The notes under the pieces are model-generated. The model ran no database searches, had not been told where the DNA came from, and saw nothing but the letters and a program-made list of their open reading frames with translations. A stretch of 64,000 nucleotides of DNA from Acanthosoma haemorrhoidale. Lineage: Eukaryota > Arthropoda > Insecta > Hemiptera > Acanthosomatidae. Positions 48,706 to 58,952 of the stretch are shown one piece after another. Each line of letters begins with the position of its first letter. Positions within the stretch are counted from its first letter, which is position 1. The position numbers and the translations under genes are program-made. The stretch covers positions 51,047,239-51,111,238 of the forward strand of contig OV884012.1 of assembly GCA_930367205.1 (NCBI GenBank), written 5' to 3'.

Positions 48706-49938
48706 TTATAGCAGGTCTTGAGGCCATTGCCATTTTAGTCTCCGAGGAGGTTTATAGGGATGAGTGGCGCAGTGCAAAGACTGTGCTACAGGATTAGGGT
48801 GGTTGGAAAGGCTACTGTGGAATTTCATAAACTTGGAAGGGATGAGTTCTAGAATGTAGGGTATATTAAGGTCGTTATGAAGGGTTCTGTTGCTGACATA
48901 ATAAGAGGCATTTACTACTGTTTTCAGGACATTGAATTGAAAGGATTGGATACGCTTGATCTTCGACTTTTTTGGTGTCCCCCATAGCTCTATTCCGTAT
49001 GTCCAGATTGGTTTAAGTATAAATAAGTATAAAGATCAGTAGTTTATTTTCTATTGAGAGATGGGATGTCCTTTGATGTAGTCTGTACAGTTGTCCAAAG
49101 CGTCTGTTTAGTTCTTGTCTTTTTAGTCTCGTATGTGGGTTCCAGGTCAGTCGTTTGTCGAGATGGAAGCCTAAGTACCGTACTGTCTTGGTTACAGGGA
49201 GAGGAATAGAATTAAAATAAACTAGTGGACAAGTCTTGCGACAAAGGGTGAAGGTAATGTGGGAGCATTTTGCTTCATTAACTTTGATTTGCCATTGATT
49301 GCACCAATACTCGATCTCGTCAAGGTGTTTTTGAAGGTTATGGGATGCTATGTTGGGGTCTGGGTGGGATGACAAGACTGCAGTGTCATCTGCAAATGTG
49401 GCCAAGAAGGTATCGGAAGTAGAGGGGACATCAGTGGTGCATAGGTTATAGAGGATGGGACCCAGGATGCGGCCCTGTGGAACTCCTGCTTTTATGGGAT
49501 AGTAGCTAGAATATTCTAAACCACAGCGAACTTGGAAGAAGCGGTTAGAAAGGTAGGACTGTAGGATTAGGAATAGGGTCTGCGGTAAATATCCTCTGAG
49601 CTTGTAAAGCAAACCTGCGTGCCAAACCTTGTCAAAAGCTTGAGCTATATCACTGCAGTGCAATACTGTTTAGATTCGAGGGCTGAGGCGATGTGATCGA
49701 CAGCGCGAAGGCCTTGTTGAGCTGTGGAATGTCGTTGGCGGAAACCAAACTGGTCAGTAGGGTAAAGGTTTTTGGATTCAACAATTGGAAGTAGGCGTTT
49801 TAGTAGGAGTTTTTCAAGTATTTTTGAGAGGATAGGGAGTACGCTAATTGGACGGTAAGATGAGGCGTCATTGGGTGGTTTACCGGGTTTGGTGAATAGG
49901 ACAATAATGGAATGTTTCCAGAGGAGAGGAAAGTGCAT
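48706..49938 (-). pseudogene. Family A-J ORF2, reverse transcriptase part (copy A)
   Basis: The upstream frame (49645-49938) has the RT entry block: FTKPGKPPNDASSYRPISVL, LSKILEKLLLKRL, QFGFRQRHSTAQQGL. One frameshift near 49655 leads to the second frame (49013-49663): DIAQAFDKVWHAGLLYKLRG, GVPQGRILGPILYNL, the catalytic TFADDTAV, then NEAKC and RYLGFHLDKRLTWNPHTR. A further frame change near 49020 precedes the C-terminal part (GIELWGTPKKS), which ends at TAA 48706-48708. All RT blocks are present, so this is a recent pseudogene of an autonomous element. Jockey-clade assignment rests on motif spacing. Confidence 0.92.
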
Positions 49939-50475
49939 CGTTCGGATAATGCAATTATATATGTAGGTTAGGAAGATTATGGCTTTAGGAAGAAGTTGTT
50001 TGAGAATTTGAGGAGTAAGGAGATCATATCCAGGGGATTTTCTGTAAGGTAAGTTTTTCAGAAGGTATTTGACCTCAGAGGGGTTAACGGATTTTGGTGG
50101 AAGAGAGAGAGGACTAGGTGAAGTGGGGAATCTTCCACAGTTGTGCAGTGAGTATGGCTTTGATGAGAAAGGTGAGGTGTGAAACTATGGGTAAGATGCA
50201 GAGCAAATTCCTCCGACCTACCCCCATCCGAAGCCGCCCAGGACCCATCATCACGACGGAGTGGGTGTGAAACAGGTTAATAGTTTAGGATTTTTTTGGT
50301 TACATTCCACAAGGAGTTATCCCTGGTAGATAGAGAGGAGAGGTAGGAATTAAAAGAATTGGAACGGAAGGATGCCAATCGCCGCTTTACCAATCGGCAG
50401 TACTGATTGTACGAGCGGCGATCAGCAGGATGCCAGGATCTTTGCCACACTGTTATAGAGCGGCGTTTGGATTTA
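49939..50475 (-). pseudogene. Linker between endonuclease and RT of copy A
   Basis: Decayed frames continue ORF2 between the two domains (for example RRSYNQYCRLVKRRLASFRS, then FALHLTHSFTPHLSHQS), with a few stops. The matching stretch in copy B is 20500-20850. Confidence 0.7.
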
Positions 50476-51390
50476 TTAATCTTTGAAATGCTGCGGTAAA
50501 CGATTATGATTGTGGATTTTTGGGTGACGATGGGGTGACGATGCCTCCCAAGCCGACCCCTGGATCAGAGTAGTGAAGGAATGCACTGCATCATCTAGGT
50601 CTTGGGATGTTTTCAGAGGTACTTTGAGGTCTAAAGAGTCTGTAAGAATCTGGTGGAACTGGTCCCAGTTAACTGGGCCCCTAATGAATGAAGGAGGAGG
50701 CAGTTTGTGAATTGGTCTTAGGGAAATGGTTAATAATAAAGGACTATGATCAGAGGAGGGGTCATCGAGGCGCTTGAGTGAATAGTTTAGTGTTCCTAAA
50801 CTATTGTAGAAGAAAAAGTCAAGGAGATCTGGATTTCGGTTGGGATCTGATGGCCAATAGGTGGCTGTGTCAGGAGAGATAGTGGAGCAATGTCTCCGTG
50901 TGAGTGCAGACAGCAAAGCACGTCCTCGTGTATTTGTGGATCTTGAGCCCCAGTGTTGGTGCTTTGCGTTAAAGTCCCCACCCACAAGGAAATGATGCCC
51001 GATGGAGTCTAGAAAGGAGACGAATTGGGAATCGGGAATAGATTTATTGGGAGGGCAGTACACTGATGCTAGAGTAAGGGGAAAAGTGAGGGTGGTGATT
51101 GACACTGCAGTGGATTGAAGGAAATCATGTGATACCAAAGGAACTATGTGATGGGATATGGAGTTATGGACAATGACAGCGGTACCAGCATGAGCTCTTC
51201 CATCTGGGTGGTCAGTTCGGTAAGTCTGGTACTGTCGAACGGTAAATGGTCGTTTACTTGTAAGTCTTGTTTCAGTAATAAGAGCTACTTCGATGTTTTT
51301 GTCATGGAGTAGTGCTGTCAGTTCGTTAGTGTGGGTGTGAACACCATTCGCATTCCAAAGGAGAATGGATAAGGAGTCGGAAGGATCCAC
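50476..51390 (-). pseudogene. Family A-J ORF2, unbroken APE endonuclease domain (copy A)
   Basis: A 304-codon open frame contains every endonuclease block in order: ILLWNANGV, ALITETRL, SVYCPPNKS, HFLVGGDFNAKHQHWGSRS, RGRALL, TYWPS..PDLLDF and SSDHSPLLLTISL. Known family function is to nick target DNA and so set the insertion site. The frame begins with GTG where an ATG would be expected, directly after the ORF1 stop, so the start codon has probably mutated. The frame ends in a stop before the RT, so the full ORF2 protein cannot be made from this copy. Confidence 0.9.
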
Positions 51391-52463
51391 TTATGGATTT
51401 TGTTTAACGGGGATAAGATAGGAGACAAGATTTGTAAGAAGGGAAATGAGAGGGGTAATTAGGGTTCTGATTTCTGTAAGGAATGAGGTTAAAAGGCTGG
51501 TGAGATCTGAAGAGCTTGAAGGTGGCGGGATATGCGAGATGTGTGGTTGAGGATGGGATTGAGTTTGCAGGTTGCTGGGATGAGTGGAGTGCTGGGAAAG
51601 AAAAACTTGCGGAGGAGGAGTGGGCAATGCCATTGACTGCTCTCTGTTCCGAACTGCGTCAGCAAAAGAGACTGAAGGCCTCAAACTTCAGGTGGGCGCT
51701 CCTCGGGCTACCTGTGGCTGGCGTTTCTTCTTCTGGACGACGACGTTGTTCACTTTTGGACTTCAGAATTCTATAAGCCTCACAGCCTTTATAGTTTGCC
51801 GGGTGGCCTTGCTGACAGAGCACGCATACAGCAGGTGTTTTAGGGGCTTCTTGCACAATTCACTTTTGTGCTGCCCACTGCACTTTACACACCTGGGAGG
51901 GTGGTAGCAGTATGATTTTGTGTGCCCATATGCCTGGCAATTTGGCATTGGACGATGTCTCGTTTCGGGTAAGGCTTTTCGACCTGTACTCTTGTGATGT
52001 ATAAGTGGTTAACCTCGTAGATTTTTCCTACTCCAGCTGTTCGCTCTAGATCCACAAAGAATAAGGGCATTGGTGTCTTGATACTTGTATCGTTTTCTTG
52101 TCTTTCCTCGCGGAGGACATTCGTGATTTGGTGAACCTTGTATTCTAAACTTATCAGCTCCTTTTCTATCTCGTCCGCTGGTGTTGTGGGATGCAGGTTT
52201 CTAATTACCACCCGCAGCGATCTTTCTTGCTTTAGTTGGTAGGTATGAAAATCAGCCTTGGTTTCTTCTAGGTATTTTATAATTGCTCGGTATGTGTCAG
52301 GAGTGTCCGAAGAAACTTTTGTGTCCCGAGATCGATCGAGGCAAGTATATTTGCCTGTACCTACAATTTGGCTCAATTGAGTACATAGTAATTTGAAATT
52401 ACTAATGTTGCGTACGAATATCGCTGGTGACTTGGGCTGTGTGGGTGTTGTTGTAGAGTCCAT
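51391..52463 (-). pseudogene. Family A-J ORF1, gag-like RNA-binding protein (copy A)
   Basis: The first in-frame ATG is at 52463 (MDSTTTPTQPKSPAIFVRNI). A PRE_C2HC-type region follows (RVVIRNLHPTTPADEIEKEL, then FFVDLERT). After a frameshift near 51945 come zinc knuckles CQAYGHTKSYCYHPPRC and CVKCSGQHKSELC. After another near 51857 is CVLCQQGHPANYKGC, three knuckles in all. A third frameshift near 51680 leads to VSFADAVRN and a Pro/Ser/Thr-rich tail ending at the stop next to ORF2. The layout is the standard Jockey ORF1; the protein forms the ribonucleoprotein with element RNA. Three frameshifts make this a pseudogene. Confidence 0.88.
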
Positions 52464-52850
52464 GTCCTCTACCTCAATATTTTTCAACACCTCGTAACTA
52501 CTGGGTGTGAAAAAAGGAGACTCATGAGGTATTGTTGTTTGTTTTGATGTGCTGGGTTGTGATGGTATCTCTTCCCACTCTCACCACAGCTACTACCGTC
52601 GCAATATGGCCGCCCTCTGTATGAATTTTGAGATGAAAAACTTACGTTGGCAGTAATGCCCACAGCTTCTCTTTCCACTCACCTGTAGACAGTCCACCGC
52701 GAACGGTTCACCCAAGGGTCGGTTGGAACAGTTTTACGAACTAGGCACTTTCTACGTAGGTAACAAAAAACAGTTTGTTGCAGAGCGATATAAAAACGAA
52801 TTCTATAGTTAGCGCAGGCGCAGTACTCCGAATAGAGTTAGAATTAAAAA
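52464..52850 (-). mobile_element. Probable 5' UTR of copy A
   Basis: Sequence upstream of ORF1 stays GC-richer until about 52850 and then drops to AT-rich DNA. No reading frame is supported. The exact 5' end and a target-site duplication were not found; a shared T-rich 11-mer at about 48525 and 52975 is too simple to count. Confidence 0.4.
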
Positions 52851-53649
52851 AAATCAAATTAGATTTTAATTTGATGGTAAGCCAACCGAATGTGTAAAAT
52901 ATTCATTCACTTTTTCACCTACAAATTTCTGATTTTTTGCAGCCTTTATAAAATTAATGTCTCACCAATTCTTTTTTTCATTACAGTTTCACTCGGTTTA
53001 AAAGATTTCAAGTACAATAAAATATTTTATTTTGTGATGCTGGTAAAATTCTCTTTGCATTGGTAAAATGCCTTCCAAAAACTAACTACAATAATAATGT
53101 TTTGTTCCGGTTTTATGCATGTATATGATACAATTATTTAACTGTTTAGGTTTATATTGTTAATAAACGGAAACTTATACCATTCAAATAGTTAGTATGA
53201 GATACAGTTTAACATATACAGAGGGGTCCGCTTCAAGTGATACAATTATATTTCCACATAAAATGATACAATTATTTTACTGTTTTAGTCAATCTAGCTA
53301 TAATGATACCATGATGTGATTATGAACATTGCATATATAAAATGTATGATTTGCAATATATTAACTGAAGATTTCGCACTTTTAACAAATCAATATTAGT
53401 CAATTATGATGTAAAGAAAAATTAACGGTTTTTTAGTTAATGCAAATACGAATTAAATTATCTTTATAATTAAAGTACACTAAATCAATGAAATTTAGAC
53501 TTTCCTCAATCCCCTAATAACATACCGCTTATCAGGCACTAGATCGTTTTATAACTTAAAAAAGCGAGGAAATTTTATAATAGTTCATTACTTATTTTAT
53601 TGTATTGGCATTCGGACATAAGAAATATAATCAATCAATCGTCAATTCA
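52851..53649. other. AT-rich non-coding stretch
   Basis: Nothing supportable was seen. Confidence 0.5.
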
Positions 53650-54058
53650 ACAACAACTTTATTATGAAAAAATTACAATCTGCCTCAGTGGACAATAAGT
53701 AATTCTGATAAATCTTTTTATTCATACCATATTTACAATTTTCATTCACTCGCTCATTCATACAATATTTACAAACACAGAGACCTACCAAATCCACATG
53801 GTTGTCACCTCCCTCACATGCAAAACAGGAGGCGGAGTCTTGGGAAGTCCCCACGCTCCTCCGTCAGCCACGTCACCGGATACGAGCCAGCGGAGGCTGA
53901 CCAATAGCGCGAGAGCCACATACGCTCAGGACATGATTGGAGAAGCAGGTCATTGCCAGAACTCCCACTGTCACGTATTTATAGCTGGCCACAAGGCCGC
54001 TGCCGTTTCAGTCTCCGAGGAGGATGATATGGATGAGTAGTGCAGTGCAATGACTGTG
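53650..54058 (-). mobile_element. Family A-J, copy G: 3'-end insertion of about 410 bp
   Basis: Minus-strand copy of the family 3' region, from CACAGTCATTGCACTGC (plus 54058) to AATAAAG (plus 53657-53663 as CTTTATT). Its 5' limit coincides within about one base with that of copy E. No target-site duplication could be seen. Confidence 0.88.
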
Positions 54059-54412
54059 ACAATAATTGTGAAGGACAAAGGCATTTTTATGATCAGATTA
54101 AATTTATTTATTCCAATTAGATTCAATGAGGTGAGTGAGTATTCGGTTTAAATCATCCGTATTGAGCGCCTATGACCTTAACTAGGGGGCTTTTGGGAAT
54201 CTCTTGTACCTTTGGAAAAACAATTTTTAGTATGGTGGGTGTGTATTGCCATTAAATATCAGATTGGAGAAATAAACGCAATAACTGCTTTCCTTGACAA
54301 TGTAGTAAATGGTGTGTCGGTATAAGGTGAACAATTGTCGGAGGTCAACAATTGTAGGAAAAGGTGGATTGTCGTAGTTAATAACATGAACCATGTTCCA
54401 TGTAGGCGTTAA
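54059..54412. other. Intergenic stretch
   Basis: Nothing supportable was seen. Confidence 0.5.
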
Positions 54413-55165
54413 TATCTTACTCCATTTATTGATAGGGATGTGTGCCGACGAGACACTGTGTTCAGGATGAGGTTCAGAGGTTCATAAAGAATAAGACCAG
54501 TTTTCAGAGTTTGGGCGAGAGATCGGCAGCGTAATAGGTATATAGTCGTCAGAGGTCTGCTAGAGGCTGTGAGGCAAAGTGCCGTCGTAGAGTTGTGACA
54601 TAGAGAGAGTAGATTAGCGGAAGGCTGAGTGGGCTTACTCTCAGGGCCCGGGAGGATCGTGACTTTCGAGATGCAGAGACTGGAGAAGAGTGAAGAGTGA
54701 GCCTACCAGGGCCAAGTTGCCCTGGTGTAAAGTCAAGTAATGTGGCTGGGGAGACTAAGAAACAGAGTGTGATGTGAGGGCGAAAACTTACTGATATAAG
54801 TACCCGTGCCCCTCCCTGCCGGGAGGCGGAGCCTGTGTGCAGGTGGTCTGTTTTATTATCCCGTTGGTCCAAAAGGGTGTGTTTTATGATGTAACACCTA
54901 CCAAGTTACGTGACTAAGCTGTTCCTAGCATGATTTTATGACCGCCGGAAGTGACTGAAGGTCTATTCTAATGGGCGGTGAGGCCTACCCTAGGTTTTAT
55001 TGCCGTACCCTCGATGTTACTTGTCTATATCTGCCGACCTCTCTATGACTTACTACAAGAAGTTTACACAGATTTGCATTTATATTATAATACATTATGA
55101 ACCCGAGTGTAGGGTAATTTACATATATTTAGCTCTTCGCTATATATCGCTACATGGTGAATTCT
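54413..55165 (+). repeat. LTR-like dispersed repeat, copy 3
   Basis: The beginning (TACTCCATTTATTGATAGGG, then GTGTTCAGGA) matches copies at 11395 and 18532, and the end (GAGTGTAGGGTAATTTA, TTTAGCTCT) matches 19270 and 11835. A TATA-like GATATAAGTA lies near 54796. The ORF on the opposite strand (54549-54872) has no domain. Solo LTR is the best guess; the class is not proven. Confidence 0.42.
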
Positions 55166-55285
55166 CAGTTGAAGTTTCAGGGTGTTACTAACGTGTAGTT
55201 TTCATATATCAGCAGTTTCTAATCCTCTTTTAATTCTTACTTCCAGACTTCCTCAAACATCTTTTCTGCCTAATGATAACCATAG

Positions 55286-55303
55286 ATTATTATTATTATT
55301 ATT
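55286..55303 (-). repeat. (TAA)n tail of the LOA/I-type element
   Basis: Six ATT units on the plus strand, that is a TAA-type simple tail at the 3' end of the minus-strand element. Short TAA tails instead of poly(A) are typical of I/LOA-group elements. Confidence 0.8.
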
Positions 55304-55367
55304 TTGTTCCGGCATTTGTGCACCGCGGCCTCAGTGAGACCTATTGTGCGCCGTCCATGTCCCTGTC
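55304..55367 (-). mobile_element. 3' UTR of the LOA/I-type element
   Basis: About 64 bases between the ORF2 stop and the TAA tail, GC-rich at first (around GAGGCCGCGGTGC). Confidence 0.7.
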
Positions 55368-56200
55368 CTATATATGTGACAGGCCCACGGCCTTTGCAAA
55401 TCTGAGGATACTGCATGGATCGATCAGTTCACATAGTTTGGGGTCTACAATGCGATTACTACCAAAGTGAAGGTATCGCCTTCTAGCTAAGTTATCACAG
55501 TCACATATTATATGACGTGCCGTTTCTCCCTCTTTCTTGCAGAATCTGCAGATTGGTGATCCCACTATCCCCAAATTAAAGAGGTGTTTATTTAACCGAC
55601 AGTGACCTGTATAGAGTCCTGTCACACTTTTGAGTGTCCACCTGTCCATTGATAGAAGTGCTGAGCTTCTTCTCTTACAGGGTCCATTAAGAAACAGTTT
55701 CGAGTGTTCCTGTTTCTTAGTTTCTCTCCAAGAGTGTCTTGCCTTGTCCTCTAAAGCTAATTTTATACGCCTTTTAGCGTAGCTGAGGCTGATACCACAT
55801 ATGGGTTCAGGTGCAAGAGGTGTCTGTTCTGAGCCCACCCTTGCAAGGCCATCTGCCTTCTCATTGCCTGTGATGCCTGTGTGTCCTGGCACCCAGTCGA
55901 TTCTAACCTTATTGGCTAGCGAGAGTGTGTTTAAGTTGTTTTTACACTCCTCAACCAAATAAGATCTGGTCGTATAGCTTCTCAGGGCGCCAATGGCTGC
56001 CTGGCTATCCGTGAAAATTGTGATCAGTCTGTTTCTTACACCCTCCCCAATTAAGGTTTGGGTACAGACATTGATCGCCATCACTTCGGCCTGAAAGACC
56101 GAGGTATGTCTACCTAAAGGAATAGAAATCCCAGATTCTGGTTTATCTTTCCTCCATATGCCGGCCCACTGATCCGTTTTCTGTTAGTGAGCCGTCTGTA
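55368..56200 (-). pseudogene. LOA/I-type ORF2, RNase H domain and C-terminal zinc motif
   Basis: The RNase H core is complete in sequence: YTDGS at the end of the preceding frame (about 56190), QAEVMAIN after one frameshift near 56165, FTDSQAAIGAL, and WVPGHTGITGNEKADGLAR, so all catalytic acidic residues and the histidine are visible. The domain removes the RNA strand of the hybrid during insertion. Downstream, CRFCKKEGETARHIICDC is the Cys/His motif found at the C-terminus of this group. The frame then runs to its stop at 55368. An RNase H excludes the Jockey, CR1 and R1 clades and supports I/LOA. The frameshift separates it from the RT. Confidence 0.88.
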
Positions 56201-57809
56201 TAGCAATTAATCCCATTACACAGTTTATGTGGTTTGGTCTTTGTGTTTTCCGCACAGTATAGTACGTCTGTGTGTTTCTTAACTTGTAGGTCAGAGTGCA
56301 TTGACAGCACCTCGTCCTCATCAATTCTTCTGAACAAGTTCCCATGTCCCATGTGAGTCATGACTTTGTATCTTGTTCCTGATTTCGCAAGTCTGTAAGC
56401 CACGTTCAAGGCTTGCGCTTCTACTTCTATGTGCAGTGGATTCAAGTTCAATAAGACTTCCATTGCAGCAGTAGGAGTTGTACTCATGGCACCAGTGATC
56501 ATGAGACATGAAAGCCTCTGTATTTTGCCAAGCAAAGTTCTATTTTTCCTAATACTACCTCTGTGCCACCACACCATAGAGGCATAGAGCACCATTGGTC
56601 TCACTGCTGCGGTATATAGCCAGAATAACATTCTGGGTTGTAGTCCCCAGGTCCTACCCACAGCCCTTTTACATGCATAGAGGCATCGAAGTGCCTTCAT
56701 AGTAGTATTCCTGATGTGTTTAGAGCAGTCCAATTTACTATCCAGAGTAACCCCTAGATGCTTTACCTCACTACAAATGCTTACCTGTGTCCCCCCTATA
56801 TAGGGTGGTCTAACTATAGCATTTCTTTTGTTAGTGAAGATACAGAGATTTACCTTCTGGGGATTGATTCCTAAACCATTCTTTTCACACCAATCCCTCA
56901 AAAGATCCATCGATGCGGAAAGCAACTCAGAAATGGTTTCTGAGAACTTGCCCCCTACGAGCACAGCATCATCAGAGTCATCAGCATATCCCTGTGCGTA
57001 GAACCCTGCAGAGTTTAGGTTTGTTAACAATGAGTCAACGACCAAACACCACAGTAATGGAGATAACACCCCTCCCTGTGGACATCCTCCCACTGGCTTC
57101 ATCCACAGTTTGGTTTGTCCCAATTGTGATTGTAAAATCCTATTCTCTAGCATGGTGTTTATCCAGCTAGAGGCTAAGGAACTAATCCCCTTTCTTTCTA
57201 AGGCTGATGCCATAGTGTTATAGGGTGTGCGATCAAAGGCACCTTCTATATCAACAAAGATGCCTGCCATTATTTCTTTATGAACTAGGGATCTCTCCAG
57301 TGGTGAAGAGCAATTTCACAGGATTTTCCTGCCTGGCATGTGAATTGAGCGCTATGGAGCGGTCGTTCTACCAGTATTCCATCCCTAATATGTCTGTCTA
57401 TGACCTTTTCCAAGGTCTTCATTAAAAATGAAGTCAGACATATTGGTCTGTAAGACTTGGGTTCGTCATAGGACTCTTTCCCAGGTTTTGGTATGTAACA
57501 CACTTTTGCCATCCTCCAGCTTACTGGAATATAGCTCAGTGCCAAGCTTCCCCTTAACAAGGTAAGTATAAGGGGCCTAATTACTGGTAGGCCTTTTTGT
57601 AGCAAGGCTGGGAATATCCCATCAGTACCAGGTGATTTGAAGGGAGCAAAAGATTTGATTGCCCACTCCACTCTTGCAGAATTGACAATTTTATTTGCTT
57701 CTGCCCAGTTACCCTTGCAACTAGTGTGTTCACAGTTGGTAGGGTCATTATTAATCGTATCCATCAGTCCGCAGCCAGGAAAATGTGCCGCCGAGGGTTC
57801 CCTCCTCAT
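56143..57809 (-). pseudogene. LOA/I-type ORF2, reverse transcriptase domain
   Basis: The upstream frame (57285-57809) has APFKSPGTDGIFPALLQKG, YIPKPGKESYDEPKSYRPIC and LMKTLEKVIDRHI. One single-base loss near 57290 joins it to the second frame (56143-57270): GIFVDIEGAFDRTPYNTM, GCPQGGVLSPLLWCLVVDSLL and the catalytic box. That box reads GYADDSDDAVLV, with three extra residues compared with the usual GYADDAVLV. The CPQGGVLSPLLW form is typical of the LOA/I group. The thumb region follows (VKHLGVTLDSKLDC). Apart from the frameshifts, few changes are evident, so this is a young pseudogene. Confidence 0.9.
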
Positions 57810-57996
57810 AATCCGTATAGCCCCCTCCCACCCTGACGGAGCCCAATACTCCCCTGTCAGACTGCTTGGATAAGATCCTATTTACTCTAAACATGGAAGT
57901 TGTATCGTTTATTTCGCTACAAAATTTCTTCCACGCCCTTCTTTTAGCCTTTCTGACTTCTTTGTTATAATCAGTGAGTGCACGTTTATAAGTGTC
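57810..57996 (-). pseudogene. LOA/I-type ORF2, linker after the nonsense codon
   Basis: Downstream of the TAG at 57997-57999 the same frame continues as DTYKRALTDYNKEVRKAKRR and on to FRVNRILSKQSDRGVLGSVR, the normal linker between endonuclease and RT. A frameshift near 57800-57820 then leads to the RT frame. Confidence 0.75.
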
Positions 57997-58950
57997 CTAT
58001 CTGCCTGATCTTTTGGCCGCGTTAAAGAGTTTACGTGTAAGAGCTCTTAACTTGCCAAGTTCATTGTTCCACCAGGGACAGTTCCTGTTGGATCTAACAT
58101 TACATACAGTGTTATTATCAGTGTATGACTTAATCATTGCCTCAGTCAATGTTGAGTTTAAATGTTCCAAATGCCAGTTGCTACTCACCACTCTAGGACA
58201 GCATTTGACCTCCTCCTCAAGCTGTGTATAGTAGGTTTCCCAGTTTGTAAGTTTGGGATTCCTATACACAGCTTCGGACGTGATGTTACCACTTAGATCA
58301 AATCTAATGTATCTATGATCTGAGTATGACTCTTCTTCAGAGACGTGCCAGCCTTTAACCCTTAGGCTTATAGTACGTGTGCTAAGGGTTATGTCAATGA
58401 CCTCAGATCTGATTCTATTGTTAAAAGTGGCAATATTGCCTCTGTTTAGAATGTCTAGGTCATTACTAGTTATGTACTCTACTAAACACTCACCTCTCTG
58501 GTTGTTGTTCTTGCTCCCCCAGAGCTGATGGTGAGCGTTCGCGTCAAGCGATGCTATAAGCTCGCCCCTTAAGCCAGTCCCTTCCGTTAGATTACTAAGT
58601 GCCTCGGTCGGGACTCCTTCTTCATATAGGAGGTAGACCGATGCAATCGTCAACCTCCCACCTTGATTTCCCTCGTTGAGGGCCATTTGAGCTGCTGCTA
58701 AATCTCTAGAACAATATTGCCATAGAGGCAGCATTTTAAGACTGCTCTTATGCAGGATACAGGCTCTGGCACGCACGGGTACAGAAATAATCTCATACCC
58801 ACGCATCGCCAGCTCCCCCATCCTGCCCTTATACAGGTAAGGTTCTTGTATTAGAATAATATCAATATCCTTACCTCTCACATACTGCTGCAGAACACCA
58901 CATGCTGCAATACAGTGGTGCAGATTAATTTGCAGCAGCCTCACCACCAT
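57997..58950 (-). pseudogene. LOA/I-type ORF2, APE endonuclease domain
   Basis: The start was chosen at ATG 58950 (MVVRLLQINLHHC), two bases after the ORF1 stop; an upstream start at 58983 would overlap ORF1. Endonuclease blocks in order are LLQINLHHC, IILIQEPYLY, IASVYLLY, SLDANAHHQLWGS, RGECLVEYI, IDITLSTR and SYSDHRYIRFDL. The DANAHH-x-LWGS form is the one used by I/LOA/R1-type elements. The frame is open for its whole length but stops at TAG 57997-57999, where the sequence plainly continues in frame, so a single substitution truncated ORF2. Close ORF1/ORF2 spacing suggests coupled translation. Confidence 0.9.
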
Positions 58951-58952
58951 GA

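Noticed and set aside
48520..52987. Shared T-rich 11-mer flanking copy A as a possible target-site duplication
   Set aside because: Homopolymer-dominated match, and the right-hand site lies more than 100 bases beyond the apparent end of the element.
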